Below are positions 62,739-64,000 of a DNA stretch of 64,000 nucleotides, one piece after another. Source of the stretch: JBMOKT01 sp049323895. GTDB lineage: Bacteria > Bacillota > Peptococcia > Peptococcales > BICA1-8. The first letter of the stretch is position 1; every line of letters starts with the position of its first letter. The DNA lies in assembly GCA_049323895.1 (NCBI GenBank), contig JBMOKT010000032.1:62001-126000 (forward strand). The letters are read 5' to 3'. Both the position numbers and the translations under genes were made by a program. The notes below the pieces were generated by a model. The model ran no database searches and was not told the origin of the DNA. It was given only the letters and a program-made list of their open reading frames with translations.

Positions 62739-63668
62739 TTAGCCTGCGATCATACCTTTTTTAGCCAGTTCCTTAATTACAGTTTCAATAATCAACTTTT
62801 CCATATCTTGAGCATCGGTTTTTACTTCTGGTTTTACATCAATTCCTAAAATTCTAGCTGCATTTTTAAACATTACTTTTTCGCGTACTTCCTCTTTTAA
62901 TGGAAGTTTTTTATAGTTTTCCAAGGCGTCTCTAAAGTCAACAAAAGGATGGGCACTTGCATAAAGCACCTTATCACTGATAATTGTATTTACTGCTTGC
63001 ATATAGGCTTCCGATTGAGGGAAAAATTCGTATTCCGAAAGCTCCAGGAATACATTTTCATTTCTCTGGGCCACAATTATCATTTCATTGACCCAGGGAT
63101 ATCCGCCATGGCTTATGATAATCTTTAATTCAGGAAAATCCCGTGCCACAAAATCAATGTATCTAGGCGCAACGTGGTCTATAACGGCATTAGGCACCAA
63201 TGTTGCAGGACCTGTAGTAATGACCAAAGGAATGTTTAGTTCACAGCATTTAGCATAAATAGGATAATATTTTGCATCGTTGACATAAATTTGCGCTAAG
63301 TAAGGGTCAATAGAAGCACCCTTTAACCCTTTATTCAGGACGTAATCTTTTAATTCCTCGATGGCACGCATTCCCTTATGGGGGTCCATACCGGCAAATC
63401 CAATAAACTTGTCAGGAAACATATTTACAAACTCTACCACGCTGGGATTGTTTGATTTTGCGGAATAGGTAGTTTCGCAGTCTCTTCCGGTAACAACAGC
63501 CTTATATACATTATGCTTGTCTAAGTCTGCCACAACCTCAGCCACGGTTTGGGGTTTCATCTTGTTGAAATCAATTGTTGCACATAAGCCTTTAAACATT
63601 TTGCTGTTGGCGATTCCTGATAGGGTTTCGGCTGTGTTTGGCCTAAACCTGAAGTCAATAATTTTCAT
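62739..63668 (-). CDS. Amidohydrolase-fold protein, BMC cargo, with altered metal site
   Basis: A 309-residue PF04909-type TIM barrel (ACMSD/decarboxylase-like). The N-terminal strand reads IIDFRFRPN instead of D-x-H-x-H. The mid strand is LVITTGPA instead of V-I-H-T-G. The last strand is LYASAHPFVDF instead of G-S-D-x-P. Only IISHGGYPWVNEM keeps its His. About 25 residues after the barrel form an amphipathic helix (DMEKLIIETVIKELAKKG), a probable encapsulation peptide. GAGGAGG precedes the ATG. As first gene and only unexplained enzyme it is the candidate signature enzyme. The reaction is unknown. Confidence 0.78.
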   Translation of the reverse strand: MKIIDFRFRPNTAETLSGIANSKMFKGLCATIDFNKMKPQTVAEVVADLDKHNVYKAVVTGRDCETTYSAKSNNPSVVEFVNMFPDKFIGFAGMDPHKGMRAIEELKDYVLNKGLKGASIDPYLAQIYVNDAKYYPIYAKCCELNIPLVITTGPATLVPNAVIDHVAPRYIDFVARDFPELKIIISHGGYPWVNEMIIVAQRNENVFLELSEYEFFPQSEAYMQAVNTIISDKVLYASAHPFVDFRDALENYKKLPLKEEVREKVMFKNAARILGIDVKPEVKTDAQDMEKLIIETVIKELAKKGMIAG

Positions 63669-63744
63669 GTTTATCCTCCTCTTATTAAAGTTAAATTATG
63701 GCATTACCTGCCCAAATCACAATGTTTTTTATAAATTTTATTAA

Positions 63745-63761
63745 TGCAAAATTTATACCAA
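63745..63761 (-). promoter_or_regulatory. Sigma-54 promoter of the BMC operon
   Basis: TTGGTATAAATTTTGCA on the minus strand keeps GG (-24) and GC (-12) exactly 10 nt apart, with TTGCA complete. It lies about 80 nt upstream of the amidohydrolase ATG. Confidence 0.72.
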
Positions 63762-63812
63762 CTTTATGGTTCAAAGGTTTATTTCAGTGAAACATCTATA
63801 GTTTAATGCCTC

Positions 63813-63828
63813 GTTGCACAACTGCAAC
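63813..63828. promoter_or_regulatory. Activator site 1, GTTGCA-N4-TGCAAC palindrome
   Basis: A perfect 6-bp inverted repeat with a 4-nt spacer (CAAC on the plus strand), about 55 nt upstream of the -24 element, where enhancer-binding proteins usually bind. Confidence 0.7.
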
Positions 63829-63903
63829 ATTTAATTGTTTTAAAATTTTTGTACATAAGCATATTATTAGCTTTGACTGGTTTAATGCAATTTCGCACCA
63901 ATG

Positions 63904-63919
63904 GTTGCAAAATTGCAAC
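63904..63919. promoter_or_regulatory. Activator site 2, GTTGCA-N4-TGCAAC palindrome
   Basis: The same palindrome with spacer AAAT, 91 nt from site 1. The two sites together suggest cooperative binding by a sigma-54 activator, probably encoded beyond the right edge. Confidence 0.7.
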
Positions 63920-64000
63920 ATTTTTATTGACTTGTTGTAAACTTATGATTAAAATTAAATTGAATCATAAATAAAAATTATATTTATTATAAACAGGGGG

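Noticed and set aside
63881..63906. A second sigma-54-like match (TTGGTGCGAAATTGCA on the minus strand).
   Set aside because: GG and GC are only 9 nt apart, one short of the strict 10-nt spacing, whereas 63745-63761 has the right spacing and lies nearer the gene.

Overview
The window looks like chromosome of an anaerobic, low-GC, spore-former-type Firmicute (class Clostridia, Peptococcaceae-like). This is inferred from the tryptophan T-box leader, the Firmicute-type ribosome binding sites, the tmRNA tag AKQVNANENYALAA, the bacterial microcompartment (BMC) genes, the TRAP and tripartite tricarboxylate transporters, and remnants of a glycyl-radical enzyme. The genus cannot be fixed from the sequence.

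Layout. 1-1.6 kb: a decayed glycyl-radical enzyme/activase fragment and a metallo-beta-lactamase-fold hydrolase. 1.8-9.1 kb: a complete trpEGDCFBA operon (minus strand) behind a sigma-A promoter and a T-box leader with two antiterminator/terminator modules but only one stem I. 9.2-20.6 kb: a QueG-like Fe-S protein between two remnants of a REP-associated transposase (RAYT), a small ThiS/MoaD-like protein, thioredoxin reductase and thioredoxin, a large phosphodiesterase, a TctABC transporter with a LysR regulator, and an intact RAYT.

20.7-34.9 kb is accessory DNA. It lies mostly between two imperfect direct repeats (about 21.84-22.03 and 34.67-34.84 kb) that share an identical 25-bp core. It holds two tyrosine recombinases plus a lone SAM-like domain protein, an SF2 helicase with a small partner, a wrecked IS110-type element with a probable structured leader RNA, a Ser/Thr kinase beside a RuvC-like protein, an ORF-less group II intron, and two single-gene units. 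Each unit is bounded by its own inverted end repeats and by 19-nt hairpins of exact geometry (7-bp stem, AGGAC loop, 7-bp stem) whose stems differ in sequence but keep pairing. These two units are the best candidate here for an undescribed element type.

34.9-41 kb returns to core genome: tRNA-Cys with an unusual C33, tmRNA (ssrA), smpB, rnr, an HD protein, a hotdog thioesterase, an alpha/beta hydrolase and a broken MFS gene.

41.6-63.7 kb is a catabolic region. A TRAP transporter (dctMPQ) is followed by a PocR-type sensor kinase and an AraC-type response regulator, with a second PocR kinase facing them. Then, on the minus strand, come an M20 amidohydrolase/peptidase, a CoA-acylating semialdehyde dehydrogenase, a taurine/beta-alanine-type pyruvate aminotransferase, and a 14-gene unit. 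That unit encodes a BMC (three BMC-H, one BMC-T, one BMC-P, PduL, aldehyde dehydrogenase, PduS, EutJ, EutQ-like, HbpS-like), an MFS carrier, a 3-hydroxyisobutyrate dehydrogenase-type reductase and, as first gene, an amidohydrolase-fold protein. None of the known BMC signature enzymes is present. The amidohydrolase lacks the usual metal ligands but ends in a probable encapsulation helix. The unit is preceded by a good sigma-54 promoter and two GTTGCA-N4-TGCAAC palindromes. A working model (inference) is that the TRAP system imports an amino or N-acyl-amino compound, the M20 enzyme and aminotransferase convert it to a semialdehyde, and aldehyde chemistry continues inside the microcompartment.
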